A stretch of DNA of 5,133 nt from Clostridia bacterium (GTDB lineage Bacteria > Bacillota > DSM-16504 > Desulfitibacterales > Desulfitibacteraceae): NCBI GenBank assembly GCA_018333845.1, contig JAGXSK010000288.1, forward strand, positions 1-5,133, read 5' to 3'. The notes under the pieces are model-generated. The model saw only the letters and a list, made by a program, of their open reading frames with translations, did not search any database and had not been told where the DNA came from. The position numbers were made by a program, and so were the translations under genes. Numbering within the stretch: position 1 is the first letter of the stretch; each line of letters starts with the position of its first letter. Shown here piece after piece: positions 5,119 through 5,133 of the stretch.

Positions 5119-5133
5119 AAAAGGGTTATATCC

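Larger units (their letters stand above)
4760..5133. other. Non-coding region upstream of alaS
   Basis: These 374 bases hold the alaS promoter, its leader hairpin and several inverted repeats listed separately. No open frame with a credible start and ribosome binding site was found. One minus-strand frame is open from the right edge for 23 codons, to a TGA near 5062, too short to call a gene end. The canonical T-box sequence was searched for by eye and not found. Confidence 0.6.

Noticed and set aside
4760..5133. A T-box riboswitch upstream of alaS
   Set aside because: The T-box consensus is absent from the minus strand, and the transcript from the strong promoter is far too short to contain Stem I.
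5062..5133. A minus-strand frame open from the right edge for 23 codons, possibly the end of an upstream gene
   Set aside because: It is too short to separate from chance and no family is recognisable. It would need the sequence to the right to be judged.

Overview
The window looks like a chromosomal segment of an AT-rich, low-GC Gram-positive bacterium (Firmicutes, probably an anaerobic clostridial lineage). The reasons are the alaS-ireB-ruvX gene order, typical of that phylum, strong AGGAGG-type ribosome binding sites, non-ATG starts (TTG and GTG), and a reductase carrying two ferredoxin-type iron-sulfur cluster motifs. The species cannot be named from the sequence. No mobile element, CRISPR array, tRNA or rRNA was seen.

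All four genes are on the minus strand, so transcription runs from high to low coordinates. Positions 4760-5133 are non-coding and regulatory. They hold short palindromes, a consensus-quality sigma-A promoter (TTGACA, 18 bp, TATAAT), and a leader of about 85 nt with a terminator-like hairpin just before alaS. No T-box motif is visible. alaS (4750-2105) encodes a full-length alanyl-tRNA synthetase. After 90 AT-rich bases comes ireB (2013-1753), a small regulator of the IreB/YrzL (DUF965) family. A good intrinsic terminator follows (1746-1712). Then come an aldo/keto reductase with a C-terminal 2[4Fe-4S] domain (1688-738) and ruvX/yqgF (723-307). These last two are tightly coupled: the ruvX Shine-Dalgarno overlaps the reductase stop codon. 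Positions 1-306 hold no convincing gene.

Functionally this is a housekeeping cluster: tRNA charging (AlaS), a Ser/Thr-kinase-responsive regulator (IreB), and an RNase H-fold nuclease linked to rRNA processing or Holliday-junction resolution (RuvX). The reductase is a metabolic addition between ireB and ruvX. No clearly undescribed system is present. The points most worth a second look are the alaS leader hairpin without a T-box, the paired palindromes upstream of the alaS promoter, and the terminator plus long-range inverted repeat that separate ireB from the reductase-ruvX pair.
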